From NCBI RefSeq assembly GCF_007995085.1, contig NZ_VOQS01000003.1, forward strand, positions 1,984,001-2,048,000: DNA of 64,000 bases, written 5' to 3'. Within the stretch, counting starts at the first letter, position 1. Each line of letters starts with the position of its first letter. Shown in pieces: positions 1 to 8,188 of this stretch. Position numbers and translations under genes: made by a program. The notes beneath the pieces were generated by a model, which saw nothing but the letters and a program-made list of their open reading frames with translations, was not told the DNA's origin and ran no database searches. This DNA is from Paraburkholderia azotifigens. GTDB taxonomy: Bacteria; Pseudomonadota; Gammaproteobacteria; Burkholderiales; Burkholderiaceae.

Positions 1-462
1 GTCATCCTGATCGTGCCCATGAGCGTGCTGTCGGCGCTGACAGGCGTGTGGCTCACACAGGGCGACAACAACATCTTCACGCAGATCGGCCTGATGGTGC
101 TGGTGGGGCTGGCGTCGAAGAATGCGATTCTGATCGTCGAGTTTGCGCGTGAACTGGAGCACGACGGACGCACGCCGTTGCAGGCCGCCATCGAGGCGAG
201 CCGGATGCGCCTGCGGCCGATTCTGATGACGTCGATCGCGTTCATCATGGGCGTGGTGCCGCTGGTGACGTCGAGCGGGGCGGGCTCGGAAATGCGCCAC
301 GCGATGGGTGTCGCCGTGTTCTTCGGTATGTTGGGCGTGACGCTGTTCGGCCTGATGCTGACGCCGGTGTTCTACGTGGTGCTGCGCACGCTGGCGGGCG
401 GCAAGATTCACGTCGCGCAGAAGGACTCGCCGCATCTCGTCGCGCATACGACGGATGCATGA
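1..462 (+). CDS. RND efflux pump inner-membrane protein, 3' end (partial)
   Basis: C-terminal ~153 residues of an AcrB/MexF-like (HAE1) resistance-nodulation-division transporter; the rest lies upstream of the window. Several hydrophobic helices of the second membrane half are visible, with the conserved stretch GLASKNAILIVEFA near the first third and RLRPILMTS after it, both typical of the TM10-TM11 area of drug-exporting RND pumps. The stop codon overlaps the first possible start of the next gene, so pump and outer-membrane channel are translationally linked. Family and orientation are clear; the exact substrate cannot be told. The organisation resembles CeoAB-OpcM or BpeEF-OprC of Burkholderia (by analogy). 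Confidence 0.93.
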   Translation, partial: VILIVPMSVLSALTGVWLTQGDNNIFTQIGLMVLVGLASKNAILIVEFARELEHDGRTPLQAAIEASRMRLRPILMTSIAFIMGVVPLVTSSGAGSEMRHAMGVAVFFGMLGVTLFGLMLTPVFYVVLRTLAGGKIHVAQKDSPHLVAHTTDA

Positions 463-476
463 TGGAGAAGAAAAAA

Positions 477-2021
477 ATGACGAAGTTTGAGAACATGGGG
501 CGTGCAGCGGCGAGCGGCTTGCTGATGCTGCTGCTCGCGGCGTGCTCGGTCGAGCCGACGTACAACCGTCCCGATGCGCCGACGCCCGCTGCCTTCAAGG
601 AAGCGCCCGTGACGGCCACGACGGACGCAGCGGCCGCGCCTCTGCCCGCGAGCGAAGCGGGCACGTGGAAGACGGCCGAACCCGCCGAGGACGCGCATCG
701 CGGCGAATGGTGGACTGTATTCAACGATACGACGCTGAATGACCTGGAAAAGCAGGCCGCCGATGCGAATCAGGATCTGAAGGCCGCCGCCGCGCGCGTG
801 CAGCAGTCGCGGGCGCTGACACAAGCGGCGCGTGCCGACTGGTTCCCGTCGATCGACGCAGGCTTCGGTCCGACGCGTGAGCGCCTGTCGCCCGCTTCGC
901 AGAACCTGCCCAACAACGCGCACGTGCCGACGCAGACGCTCTGGCGCGCGCAGGCAACTGCCGCTTATGAGGTGGATCTGTTCGGCCGCGTGAGTTCGAA
1001 CGTGAACGCCGCGCGTGCCGACCAGGCGCAGAGCGAAGCGTTGTTCCGCTCGGTGCAGCTTGCGTTGCAGGCGGACGTTGCACAGAACTACTTCCAGTTG
1101 CGCGAGTTCGATACGCAATTGAGCCTGTATCGTCAGACGGTGACGTTGCGTGAAGATGCGTTGAAGCTCGTCGAGCGCCGCTTCAATGAAGGCGATATCA
1201 ACGAACTGGATGTTTCGCGCGCCCGCAACGAACTGGCGACGGCGCGCGCCGATGCCGTCGGTGTTGCGCGTCAGCGTGCGGCGTCCGAGCACAGCCTCGC
1301 GATCCTGCTTGGCAAGCCGCCCGCGGACTTCGCGTTCCCCGAGACGCCGCTCGCGCCGGTGACGGTGCGTGTGCCGGCTGGCTTGCCGTCTGCGCTGCTG
1401 GAACGACGTCCGGATATCGCCGCGGCGGAGCGCGGGATGGCGGCGGCGAATGCGCGTGTCGGTCTGGCGAAATCGGCGTTCTTTCCGAAGCTCGATATCA
1501 CGGGCGCGTTCGGGTTCGAATCGGCGACGCTCGGCGATCTGTTCCAGTGGTCGAGCCGCGCGTTCCTGCTCGGGCCGTTCGCGGGCACGGCGCTGACGGT
1601 GCCGATCTTCGACGGCGGGCGGCGCAAGGCCAACCTCGCGAATGCGCGTGCGAAGTATGACGAGGACGTTGCACAGTATCGTCAGCAGGTGCTCGTTGCG
1701 TTCCGCGATGTCGAGGACAACCTGTCGGATCTGCGACTGCTCACCGATCAGACGCGCGAGCAGAGCGATGCCGTCAACGCGTCGCAGCGCGCCGAGCATC
1801 TGTCGCAGACGCAGTATCAGGAAGGTCAGGTCGCCTATCTCGACGTGATCGATGCGCAGCGTCAGGTGCTGCAATCGCAGCTGCAATTGAGCCATCTCGC
1901 GGGCACGCAGGCCGTGGCGACCGTCAACCTGATTCGGGCGCTCGGCGGCGGATGGGGCGATCCGAAGACGGATGTCGGCAACGCGGACGCGCAGGCGCAG
2001 CAGCAGGTGGCGAAGCGTTGA
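477..2021 (+). CDS. RND efflux outer-membrane lipoprotein, NodT/OprM family
   Basis: Outer-membrane channel of the tripartite pump encoded upstream. The N-terminus is a lipoprotein signal with the lipobox LLAAC about 25 residues after the start, so the protein is probably acylated. Two TolC-like repeats follow: long alpha-helical stretches rich in Ala/Gln/Arg, the LLERRPDIAAAE motif that recurs in NodT proteins, and a second half with VPIFDGGRRKANLANARAKY. Length (~514 aa) is usual. ATGs also exist at 459 and 462, but GGAGAAG at 464-470 sits at proper distance only from the ATG at 477. A terminator follows directly, so this is the last gene of the efflux operon. Confidence 0.93.
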   Translation: MTKFENMGRAAASGLLMLLLAACSVEPTYNRPDAPTPAAFKEAPVTATTDAAAAPLPASEAGTWKTAEPAEDAHRGEWWTVFNDTTLNDLEKQAADANQDLKAAAARVQQSRALTQAARADWFPSIDAGFGPTRERLSPASQNLPNNAHVPTQTLWRAQATAAYEVDLFGRVSSNVNAARADQAQSEALFRSVQLALQADVAQNYFQLREFDTQLSLYRQTVTLREDALKLVERRFNEGDINELDVSRARNELATARADAVGVARQRAASEHSLAILLGKPPADFAFPETPLAPVTVRVPAGLPSALLERRPDIAAAERGMAAANARVGLAKSAFFPKLDITGAFGFESATLGDLFQWSSRAFLLGPFAGTALTVPIFDGGRRKANLANARAKYDEDVAQYRQQVLVAFRDVEDNLSDLRLLTDQTREQSDAVNASQRAEHLSQTQYQEGQVAYLDVIDAQRQVLQSQLQLSHLAGTQAVATVNLIRALGGGWGDPKTDVGNADAQAQQQVAKR

Positions 2022-2046
2022 GTGCGGTTTGATTGCGCGCTGGAAG

Positions 2047-2072
2047 AAGCGGACCCTTGCGGTCCGCTTTTT
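2047..2072 (+). terminator. Rho-independent terminator of the efflux operon
   Basis: A 9-bp perfect stem AAGCGGACC/GGTCCGCTT with loop CTTGC, followed by a short T-run, 26 bases after the stop of the outer-membrane gene. It argues that the following transporter has its own promoter in the ~190 bases behind it. Confidence 0.85.
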
Positions 2073-2264
2073 ATTTGCGTCGTGCCGGCCACACGCGCAA
2101 GCGTCGCGGTCACGCTGCACGAACCGCTCGACTATCGCGTGCGCGACGTCGGGCGCTACGCCCTTACGGGACGGTGCCGGAAGTTTCTTTGTACACTTGA
2201 GGGCGTTTTCGCGGCACGGCCTTCGGCGCGTGCCGCGAGTTCATTCACCTCGAGGTTACCGGCT

Positions 2265-3593
2265 TTGCAGTTCAAACTTCCTACTACAGCAACCGCGCCG
2301 TTCTGCCCATCCGAGGTGCAGGGCTCCGTCACCGTCTCGCAGTCCGCGCCATTCTGGAAAAAAATCCTTCAGTTCGCAGGTCCCGGCCTGCTGGTGTCGA
2401 TCGGTTATATGGACCCGGGCAACTGGGCCACCGATATCGAAGCGGGTTCGCGCTACGGCTATAACCTGCTGTTCGTCGTCGTGCTGTCGAGCCTCGCGGC
2501 GATGGTGCTGCAGTGTCTGAGCATGCGTCTTGGCATCGTCACGGGCCGCAATCTCGCGGAGCTGTCGCGCACGCGTTATTCGCCGGGCGTCGCGCGGATT
2601 CAGTGGCTGCTGGCCGAACTGTCGATCGTCGCCTGCGATCTCGCCGAAGTGCTGGGCGGCGCGCTCGCGTTTCATCTGCTCTTCAAATGCTCGCTGACAG
2701 TTGGCGTGCTCCTGACCGCCTTCGATACGCTGATCGTGCTCGGCCTGAAGGGCAAGAACTTCCGCGATCTCGAAGCGATCATGCTCGGCCTGATCGCGAC
2801 CATCGGCATCGGCTACGTAATCCAGCTGGCGCTCGTGCATCCGCACTGGCCGTCCGTCGCGGCGGGGCTCGTGCCGTCGTGGCAGGCCATCAGCGAACGC
2901 GAGCCGTTGTATCTGGCGATCGGCATTCTCGGTGCGACGGTGATGCCGCATAACCTCTATCTGCATTCGTCCGTCGTGCAGACGCGCGCCGTCAAGCGCG
3001 ATCATCAGGGCATTGCGGGGGCGATCTCGCTGTCGCGCATCGATACCGTCGTCGCGCTGTTTCTCGCGCTGCTGATCAACGCGGCGATCCTGATTCTCGC
3101 GGCGGCTGCGTTCCATTCGACGGGCCACACCGAAGTCACCGAAATCGAGGATGCCTACCGGCTGCTTGCGCCCATCGTCGGCACGGGTTTCGCGGCCGTG
3201 CTGTTCGCGATCACGCTGCTTGCGTCGGGGCAAAGCTCGACGTTCACGGGCACGGTCGCCGGGCAGGTCATCATGGAAGGCTTTCTGCAGCTGAAGATTC
3301 CGTGCTACCAGCGGCGCTTCATCACGCGCGCCCTTGCACTGATTCCCGCGCTCGTCGGCGTGCAGATGCTCGGCAACGGCGCCGTCGGCAAACTGCTCGT
3401 CGCGAGCCAGGTGGTGCTGAGCCTGCAATTGCCGTTCGCGCTCTATCCGCTGATTCGCATGACGGGGGACCGCGCGCTGATGGGCGAATTCGCGAACCGG
3501 CTGCCGACGCGCATCCTCGCGTGGGCGCTCTTCGTCCTGATCAGCGCGGCGAACATCTGGCTCGTCGTGCAGACGTGCGGGCTCGCCGGCTGA
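2265..3593 (+). CDS. mntH: Nramp-family divalent metal (Mn2+)/H+ symporter
   Basis: Inner-membrane secondary transporter that imports Mn2+ (and often Fe2+ or other divalent metals) with protons. The Nramp signature is clear: first helix with MDPGNWATDIEAGS (Asp and Asn of the DPGN motif bind metal) and the helix-6 region with GATVMPHNLYLHS, containing the MPH metal-binding motif. About eleven hydrophobic helices can be traced. The open frame runs back into the terminator at 2047-2072, so a later start is needed. The TTG at 2265 has GAGG at 2252-2255 in front; a GTG at 2316 is the alternative. Roughly 440 residues, as expected. The gene appears monocistronic and faces flhC. Confidence 0.92.
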   Translation: MQFKLPTTATAPFCPSEVQGSVTVSQSAPFWKKILQFAGPGLLVSIGYMDPGNWATDIEAGSRYGYNLLFVVVLSSLAAMVLQCLSMRLGIVTGRNLAELSRTRYSPGVARIQWLLAELSIVACDLAEVLGGALAFHLLFKCSLTVGVLLTAFDTLIVLGLKGKNFRDLEAIMLGLIATIGIGYVIQLALVHPHWPSVAAGLVPSWQAISEREPLYLAIGILGATVMPHNLYLHSSVVQTRAVKRDHQGIAGAISLSRIDTVVALFLALLINAAILILAAAAFHSTGHTEVTEIEDAYRLLAPIVGTGFAAVLFAITLLASGQSSTFTGTVAGQVIMEGFLQLKIPCYQRRFITRALALIPALVGVQMLGNGAVGKLLVASQVVLSLQLPFALYPLIRMTGDRALMGEFANRLPTRILAWALFVLISAANIWLVVQTCGLAG

Positions 3594-3623
3594 AGCCGAA
3601 AGCCGCCACAAAAAACGGGGACG

Positions 3624-3650
3624 AAAAAAAGCCGGTCTCGCGAGACCGGC
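3624..3650 (-). terminator. Terminator of flhDC (minus strand)
   Basis: Perfect 20-bp palindrome GCCGGTCTCGCGAGACCGGC at 3631-3650; read on the minus strand it is followed by seven T's (A-run 3624-3630). It ends the flhD-flhC transcript and separates it from the convergent mntH. Confidence 0.85.
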
Positions 3651-3696
3651 TTCATAAGTAATTCTTTGCTTCGGATGGACCAAGCAGTGTGCGGCG

Positions 3697-4320
3697 CTAG
3701 GCCGCCAGCGCAGTTTCCTCGATCAGTTCTTCGAGCACCTCGACTTCTTCCGCGACGTGCGGCAGCGGTGCGATTTCCTTCTGCGCCTCGCGCTTCGCTG
3801 CGGCGGCCTTCTTCGTCTTGCCGGCGCGCGACGGCGGCTGGCAGGCGCCGCACACGACGTTGTGCTGCAGATCGTGCTTGTGCGCGACGAACTTGCCGCT
3901 GCAACGGCAGCAGGGCGTCAGTTGCAGGATGTCGGCATCGAAGAACCGCACGAGCGTCCATGCACGCGTCAGATCGAGCACCGGCTCGGTCTCGCTATGA
4001 CGGCAATGTTCCAGATACAGACGATAACCCTTGGTCAGCGCGTCGAGATGCGAGCAGCGCGCTTCGTTCTTCAGGAACAGGTACGTGTTGTAGAACAGCG
4101 AAGCGTGGATGTTCGCCAGCCACGTCATATACCAGTCCGCCGAGAACGGCAGCATGCCCTTGGGCGGCGATACGCCCTTGACCTCGCGGTACAGGCGGAT
4201 CATACGGTCGCGCGACAGCGTCAGCTCGCTTTCGAGCACCTGCATGCGCGCGCCCAGTTCAATCAGCGCGATCGCGCGAAACACTTCCTGCGCGTCTTCG
4301 GTAAGGCTCTTTTTCAGCAT
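3697..4320 (-). CDS. flhC: Flagellar master transcriptional regulator FlhC
   Basis: FlhC forms the FlhD4C2 complex that switches on class II flagellar genes with sigma-70. The N-terminal two-thirds match the FlhC family, e.g. ALIELGARMQVLE and the SPPKGMLPFSADWY segment near residues 51-64. The zinc-binding cysteines stand at C137, C140, C157 and C160, the same positions as in Escherichia coli FlhC. The ~40 residues after the zinc site are lysine/alanine- and then glutamate-rich and look disordered; this tail is longer than in enterics. The gene starts 16 bases after flhD and shares its promoter. Confidence 0.97.
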   Translation of the reverse strand: MLKKSLTEDAQEVFRAIALIELGARMQVLESELTLSRDRMIRLYREVKGVSPPKGMLPFSADWYMTWLANIHASLFYNTYLFLKNEARCSHLDALTKGYRLYLEHCRHSETEPVLDLTRAWTLVRFFDADILQLTPCCRCSGKFVAHKHDLQHNVVCGACQPPSRAGKTKKAAAAKREAQKEIAPLPHVAEEVEVLEELIEETALAA

Positions 4321-4336
4321 GGCAGTCCTCTGAGGT

Positions 4337-4657
4337 TTAAGCGAACTGCTCTGCAGGCTGTCCAGCCAGCAGGATCGCGGCGTGCGTCGATGCCACTTCT
4401 GTGTGCCGGGACGTGTGCGTCAACGCCGACAGCATCGTGTGGTCGTTGAAGCGGAAAAAACACAAAAGCTGATCGGAGCTGGCCAGCTTGACGATCTGCG
4501 CGAGCGACAGCCCGGCAAGAAGATCAGCCAGCTCCGACGACAAGCCCAGACGGAACATGCCGACTGCCTTGTCCTCGCGCAACATGCGTTGTGCGAGCAT
4601 GATGTAAGACAAATTGATCTCGCGGATAGAATCCAGCGTCTCGCTGCTACGGTCCAT
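4337..4657 (-). CDS. flhD: Flagellar transcriptional regulator FlhD
   Basis: Partner of FlhC in the flagellar master activator. The 106-residue protein has the family hallmark ending the first helix pair, SYIMLAQRMLREDKAVGMFR, and the LSLAQIVKLASSDQLLCFFR region that forms the DNA-contacting helix-turn-helix-like part. First gene of the flhDC operon, with a weak Shine-Dalgarno (AGAGAAA) before the ATG. More than 500 bases of AT-richer sequence without genes lie upstream, consistent with the complex promoter control known for flhDC. Confidence 0.97.
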   Translation of the reverse strand: MDRSSETLDSIREINLSYIMLAQRMLREDKAVGMFRLGLSSELADLLAGLSLAQIVKLASSDQLLCFFRFNDHTMLSALTHTSRHTEVASTHAAILLAGQPAEQFA

Positions 4658-5214
4658 TTTCTCTGTTTCCGAAGCCCCGAATTACTTATGTCGGCATTTT
4701 CTGCCGTTTTGGTCTTATGCCCCGCCGGACACTGAGGATTTCCGGCGTCAAGTTGGTGCACAGATACATCCGGCTAACCTTTGATACAAGACGTTACATT
4801 TCGTAACAGCTTGGGCGGAATTGTATGAACAGGATTTCCAGAAATCAATACCTTTCTCAAAAAAAAGATACGCGAAAACAACACAGTTTTCGGTAACTCT
4901 TTCATGTCATCGTCATAATGCATTGCCAAGCGGAAAACGTTTGCAACGGGGTTCGGGCAAACCCTTGTCGTATAAGGATCAAAGCAATAGTTTCCGATTT
5001 TCGGAGCGGCCGCCGCTTATGCGAAAATCATATGAGTTCAGAAAGCCGGGAGAAAGAAAAACAAAAACCGGCAGGTAAAAAATACGCCGCCGGTTGGATG
5101 GTCAGGGATAACCCGAGATGTAACGAAACGTAGTTACAAACCCGGAAGATTTTGTAACTGGTTCCGGCCGAAGTTGTTACAGACTCGGGCCAGGTTTGTA
5201 ACCATTCGGCACCC
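4658..5214 (-). promoter_or_regulatory. Long upstream region of flhDC
   Basis: A 557-base gene-free stretch, clearly richer in A/T than its surroundings, with several A-tracts (around 4858-4868 and 5055-5065). It should hold the flhDC promoter(s); I cannot place a unique -35/-10 pair. An inverted repeat GTTAC-N5-GTAAC sits at 4793-4807 and a cluster of related half-sites at 5119-5202. Short frames here have no coding character. Confidence 0.6.
5119..5202. promoter_or_regulatory. Cluster of alternating TGTAAC/GTTACA half-sites
   Basis: Five copies of TGTAAC or its complement within 84 bases: 5119-5124 (+), 5133-5138 (-), 5153-5158 (+), 5176-5181 (-) and 5197-5202 (+). Orientation alternates, so successive pairs form inverted repeats with 8- to 17-base spacers. 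Further copies lie at 5352-5357, and as a pair GTTACA-N5-TGTAAC at 5515-5531. The regularity suggests binding sites of one dimeric regulator; its identity is unknown. Confidence 0.5.
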
Positions 5215-5714
5215 AGGTTGGCGGATTCGCTCTGCTTCGAGTCCGAATAGTGGACGCAGCCGGGGGCTGATCACGTTGCCGCAGACGCGGCGACGAGCCG
5301 CAGCTATCCATGCAGGCTGCCTGACACGATGCCGCTGAAATACGCACTGATGTTACAACCGTAGGCCAGCCGGGCGCCGTAGCCGAGCATCAGGCCGCCC
5401 GTGACGGCTGCGGCGAGGGGAGCGTATGGGCACACACGCCAGACAGGCGCGTAGCGGCCCGCCAGAGCGGCCGCAGCCATCGTGCGGCGCACGATTCCCG
5501 CATCCATTACGCTCGTTACATCGCGTGTAACCGACGCGGTGAGGGCTGTCGCTTCCGTGTGAGAACTCCGGTAAGGCCAGCTATCGGCAGCGATGCCTGC
5601 CAGCTGGAACAGCTTCGCGCCGCACGGCGAGAACGCCGACGTCATGCCCCACGGATGGCCAGCCAGCGCGAGCGTCGCGAAGTTGGGCAGCGCGAGCGCG
5701 CCCGCGCCCGCGAG
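5215..5714 (-). pseudogene. Decayed YeeE/YedE-family (sulfur transport) permease remnant
   Basis: The minus-strand translation keeps conserved blocks of the C-terminal half of YeeE/YedE membrane proteins: NFATLALAGHPWGMTSAF at ~5690-5635, a DVTSVMDAGIV block, and GLMLGYGARLAYGCNISAYF with SGSLHG near 5375-5307. Just after SLHG, where the family normally has Trp (TGG), there is a TAG at 5304-5306. Beyond it the frame shifts near 5270 and the expected tail resumes as RLRPLFGLEAER. The 5' half is absent: the frame opens directly behind the stop of the neighbouring lipoprotein gene. Truncation, nonsense change and frameshift together make this a dead gene. Confidence 0.75.
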
Positions 5715-6116
5715 CTATCGATATCTGACGATAGCAATGTCGGCACGCTCGACGGTCGACACGTAGATGTGTCGATTCGTATTGGTCGACTCCCGGTACG
5801 TGTGCGTGTTGTAGACGATAGCGGCGTCGCCACTCGCCTGCCGAACCGCATCGACGATGCGCGACGCCGTGCCATGCATGCCGGGTAGCGGGAGCCAGTT
5901 GGTGACCGTCGTTCGCATGACGATGTCATACGGACGGGTGGGCACGCCATGCATCCAGACATCAATACCGTCGACGACTTCCGGTCCCTGATCGAATGCG
6001 GAGCCCGCAGAGAGCCCGCTGAACAAGCTGTCCATAGGTTGCGGCAATGAGCAACCGGCGATGCAGAGCACGAAGCAGCACGAGGCAGCCCAGCGTGAAG
6101 ACAAGGGAAAGTGCAT
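5715..6116 (-). CDS. Small putative lipoprotein of unknown function
   Basis: 133 residues with an N-terminal signal ending in a lipobox, CIAGC (Cys at residue 22), so probably a membrane-anchored lipoprotein. The mature part has no motif I recognise; it is mixed polar sequence with GIDVWMHGVPTRPYDIVMRT and a C-terminal half ending in IAIVRYR. Its TAG stop lies in the same frame as the YeeE/YedE remnant that follows, so the two may have been joined by a deletion; the last residues may then not be the ancestral end. No clear operon partner. Confidence 0.6.
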   Translation of the reverse strand: MHFPLSSRWAASCCFVLCIAGCSLPQPMDSLFSGLSAGSAFDQGPEVVDGIDVWMHGVPTRPYDIVMRTTVTNWLPLPGMHGTASRIVDAVRQASGDAAIVYNTHTYRESTNTNRHIYVSTVERADIAIVRYR

Positions 6117-6468
6117 GTGAGAGGTTCATATCGGGGCGCACACAGAAACAGGTGCCAAAGTGACCCATCGCGTTTCGGCAGCGCGTAGAGAAGCCTCAGA
6201 CTCGCGATGGCGGGCAAGGCGGAATTGCGATGCCCATGTTCATTCTGGACGCCCGGAACCGGGGCTGAAAGCGTGACATGGTCGCAATACCGGACACGTT
6301 GACGTGCTGGACGGCCACGCATCGGCAGGGCGGATCGCGGTGGCCGGAACGAGTGCCGTTTTGACCGTCGGCCTCATGTCGAGCCATTCATAATTTCTCT
6401 GACCGTTGACGCCTCGTCACACAGCGAGCGGTCATCTGGAAACGGCTGAAAATTGAAAGGAGTTTTGA
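6117..6468. other. Intergenic region without a convincing gene
   Basis: 352 bases between the start of the divergent lipoprotein gene and the thioredoxin gene. Only overlapping short frames without coding character. The distal end carries the strong ribosome-binding site AAAGGAG (6457-6463) of the thioredoxin gene; I see no other defined element. Confidence 0.5.
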
Positions 6469-6840
6469 ATGGCATTGATTGAACTGCATTCGGATACGCT
6501 TGAATCGATCATCGCACCGGACAGGATCGTGATCGTCGATTTCTGGGCGCCCTGGTGCGGACCATGCCGGCATTTTGCACGTGTGTTCGAGACAGCCGCC
6601 GCAGCGTATCCGGACATCGACTTCGTGAAAGTCAACACGGAGGAACGTTGGGATCTCGCCGCGGAGGCCGGCATACGGTCTGTACCGACGCTGATGATCC
6701 TTCGCGAGCGCGTGCTCGTCTATCGGCAGACGGGTGCGCATTCCGAGTCGCAGTTGACTTCAGTCATCTCGACGACGAGGTCATTGAACATGAGCGAAGT
6801 CCGTGCGCATGTCGCGCATTCGTTTAGCCAGGACGAATAG
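6469..6840 (+). CDS. Thioredoxin-family protein
   Basis: Cytoplasmic thiol-disulfide oxidoreductase of the thioredoxin fold, 123 residues. The active site W29-C30-G31-P32-C33 is intact, preceded by the buried Asp at position 24 (VDFWAPWCGPC) and followed by the cis-Pro loop SVPT. The ~15 C-terminal residues (after SLNMSEVRAH) extend beyond the normal 108-residue thioredoxin. It has its own ribosome-binding site and no operon partner, so it is likely an accessory thioredoxin and not the housekeeping trxA. Confidence 0.9.
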   Translation: MALIELHSDTLESIIAPDRIVIVDFWAPWCGPCRHFARVFETAAAAYPDIDFVKVNTEERWDLAAEAGIRSVPTLMILRERVLVYRQTGAHSESQLTSVISTTRSLNMSEVRAHVAHSFSQDE

Positions 6841-6849
6841 CAATCGGGA

Positions 6850-6865
6850 GACGGCATATGCCGTC
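6850..6865. terminator. Hairpin between convergent genes
   Basis: Perfect 16-bp palindrome GACGGCATATGCCGTC, flanked by G- and C-rich bases that lengthen the stem. It lies 9 bases after the thioredoxin stop and faces the AraC-type gene. No T-run on either side, so termination is probable only by position. Confidence 0.45.
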
Positions 6866-6906
6866 CCCCGTGTGCCTCGTTCTGCCCGTAGCCGGAGTGC
6901 GGTGTC

Positions 6907-7911
6907 TTAACTGGCGGCAATAGCCTGCCGCACCGTCTCCAGCAGCGACGAACCCTCGCCGCGAAAGCGCTGGCGATATTCGATCGGTGTCACGCCGAGA
7001 CGCCGGATGAACGCGCGGCGCAAGCTGTTCTGGTCACTGAACCCGCATACGTATGCCACTTTCTTGAGAGGCGTGTCGCTTTCCTCGAGCATTCGTCTGG
7101 CAGCCTGCACGCGTGCGATTTCGACGAAATCGCCGGGCGTCGTGCCCGTCTCGCGTTTGAACATCCGCGCAAAGTTTCTGACGCTCATTCCCGCCCGACC
7201 GGCTAGCACTTCTACGGAAAGGTCCGCCGACAGATCGTTGAGAACCGATTCCTGAATGTCCCGCAACGGGCTGCGCTCGGTGACCTGCGCCGCCAGATGC
7301 AGGCTGTATTGCGATTGACCTCCAGGGCGTTTGACGAACATCACGAGTTCACGAGCAACGCGCAATGCCACGCCCCGGCCGTGATCTTCTTCGACCAGGG
7401 CGAGCGCGAGATCCATTCCAGCCGTTACGCCCGCAGACGTGTACACAGGACCATCCTTGACGAAGATATGGTCAGGTTCGACACGCACGTTCGGATAGCT
7501 CTGTGCGAGCCGTGCCGCGGAATTCCAGTGCGTGGTCGCGCGCCTTCCCGTGAGCAGGCCCGCGCGGGCGAGCAGGAACGCGCCCGAACAGACGGAGCCT
7601 AGCCGGCGCACGTAGCGCGACTGTCCGACGAGCCACGCAATCAATTCCCCGTTCTCTTCATACTCGTTAATGCGCGGGCTTCCGGCTACGAGCAGGGTGT
7701 CGATGTCGCAGAGCGCGTCGGCGATCGACGCATCGGGAAGAAACCGCATGCCATTCGACGCGGAGAGGGTTTCCAGGCTAGGGGCGACGGTCAGCAGTGC
7801 GTAGGCGTTCGGATCGCCGAGCTGACAGTTCGCTTCGGTAAACACGTCCATTGGCCCGGCAAGGTCGAGCATCTGAACGCCGGGAAACACCAAGAGAGCG
7901 ATTCGCATCAT
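6907..7911 (-). CDS. AraC-family regulator with DJ-1/PfpI (GlxA-like) domain
   Basis: 334 residues. Residues ~1-190 form a class I glutamine amidotransferase-like DJ-1/PfpI domain (MRIALLVFPGVQMLDLAGPMDVF at the start; nucleophile-elbow region SVCSGAFLLARAGLL). Residues ~215-320 are an AraC/XylS DNA-binding domain with two helix-turn-helix motifs (AGMSVRNFARMFKRETG and KKVAYVCGFSDQNSLRRAF). Such GlxA/FtrA-type regulators sense small metabolites, often amines or aldehydes, but the ligand here is unknown. The SMR exporter gene lies divergently upstream across 277 bases and could be a target (inference). Confidence 0.92.
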   Translation of the reverse strand: MMRIALLVFPGVQMLDLAGPMDVFTEANCQLGDPNAYALLTVAPSLETLSASNGMRFLPDASIADALCDIDTLLVAGSPRINEYEENGELIAWLVGQSRYVRRLGSVCSGAFLLARAGLLTGRRATTHWNSAARLAQSYPNVRVEPDHIFVKDGPVYTSAGVTAGMDLALALVEEDHGRGVALRVARELVMFVKRPGGQSQYSLHLAAQVTERSPLRDIQESVLNDLSADLSVEVLAGRAGMSVRNFARMFKRETGTTPGDFVEIARVQAARRMLEESDTPLKKVAYVCGFSDQNSLRRAFIRRLGVTPIEYRQRFRGEGSSLLETVRQAIAAS

Positions 7912-8188
7912 GACTCCGGACGCTGATCGGTTGAAGCTATCTGCATTGTATGCGCCAGAACGTCCTCACCAGAACCGATGGCAGGAAATGCGCCGAGTGT
8001 GGCTGTTATTTCGCATCACGCCTCATTCGTGACCCGATGCGGTTCCCGGTGGGGGCGTGTCCTGACCTTATCGCAAGTTGACCGTTACTGACGGCTCACC
8101 AGACCTTACCTCGATGCCATTCGTTGGCAGAATGGGACGGCCATGATCTGGCAATCAGGTGTTCTTTTTTTATGAGGAGGTGCAACAG

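Noticed and set aside
408..2120. 570-residue minus-strand frame antisense to the NodT efflux gene
   Set aside because: Arg/His-rich shadow of a well-identified gene on the plus strand; no family resemblance or ribosome-binding site.
4821..5078. 85-residue frame in the flhDC upstream region
   Set aside because: Lys/Arg-rich translation of AT-rich non-coding DNA, no ribosome-binding site.
7912..8188. Possible guanidine riboswitch before sugE
   Set aside because: Compared by eye with classes I-III; the conserved loops and the CTAGGG-type core are absent, so it is not called.
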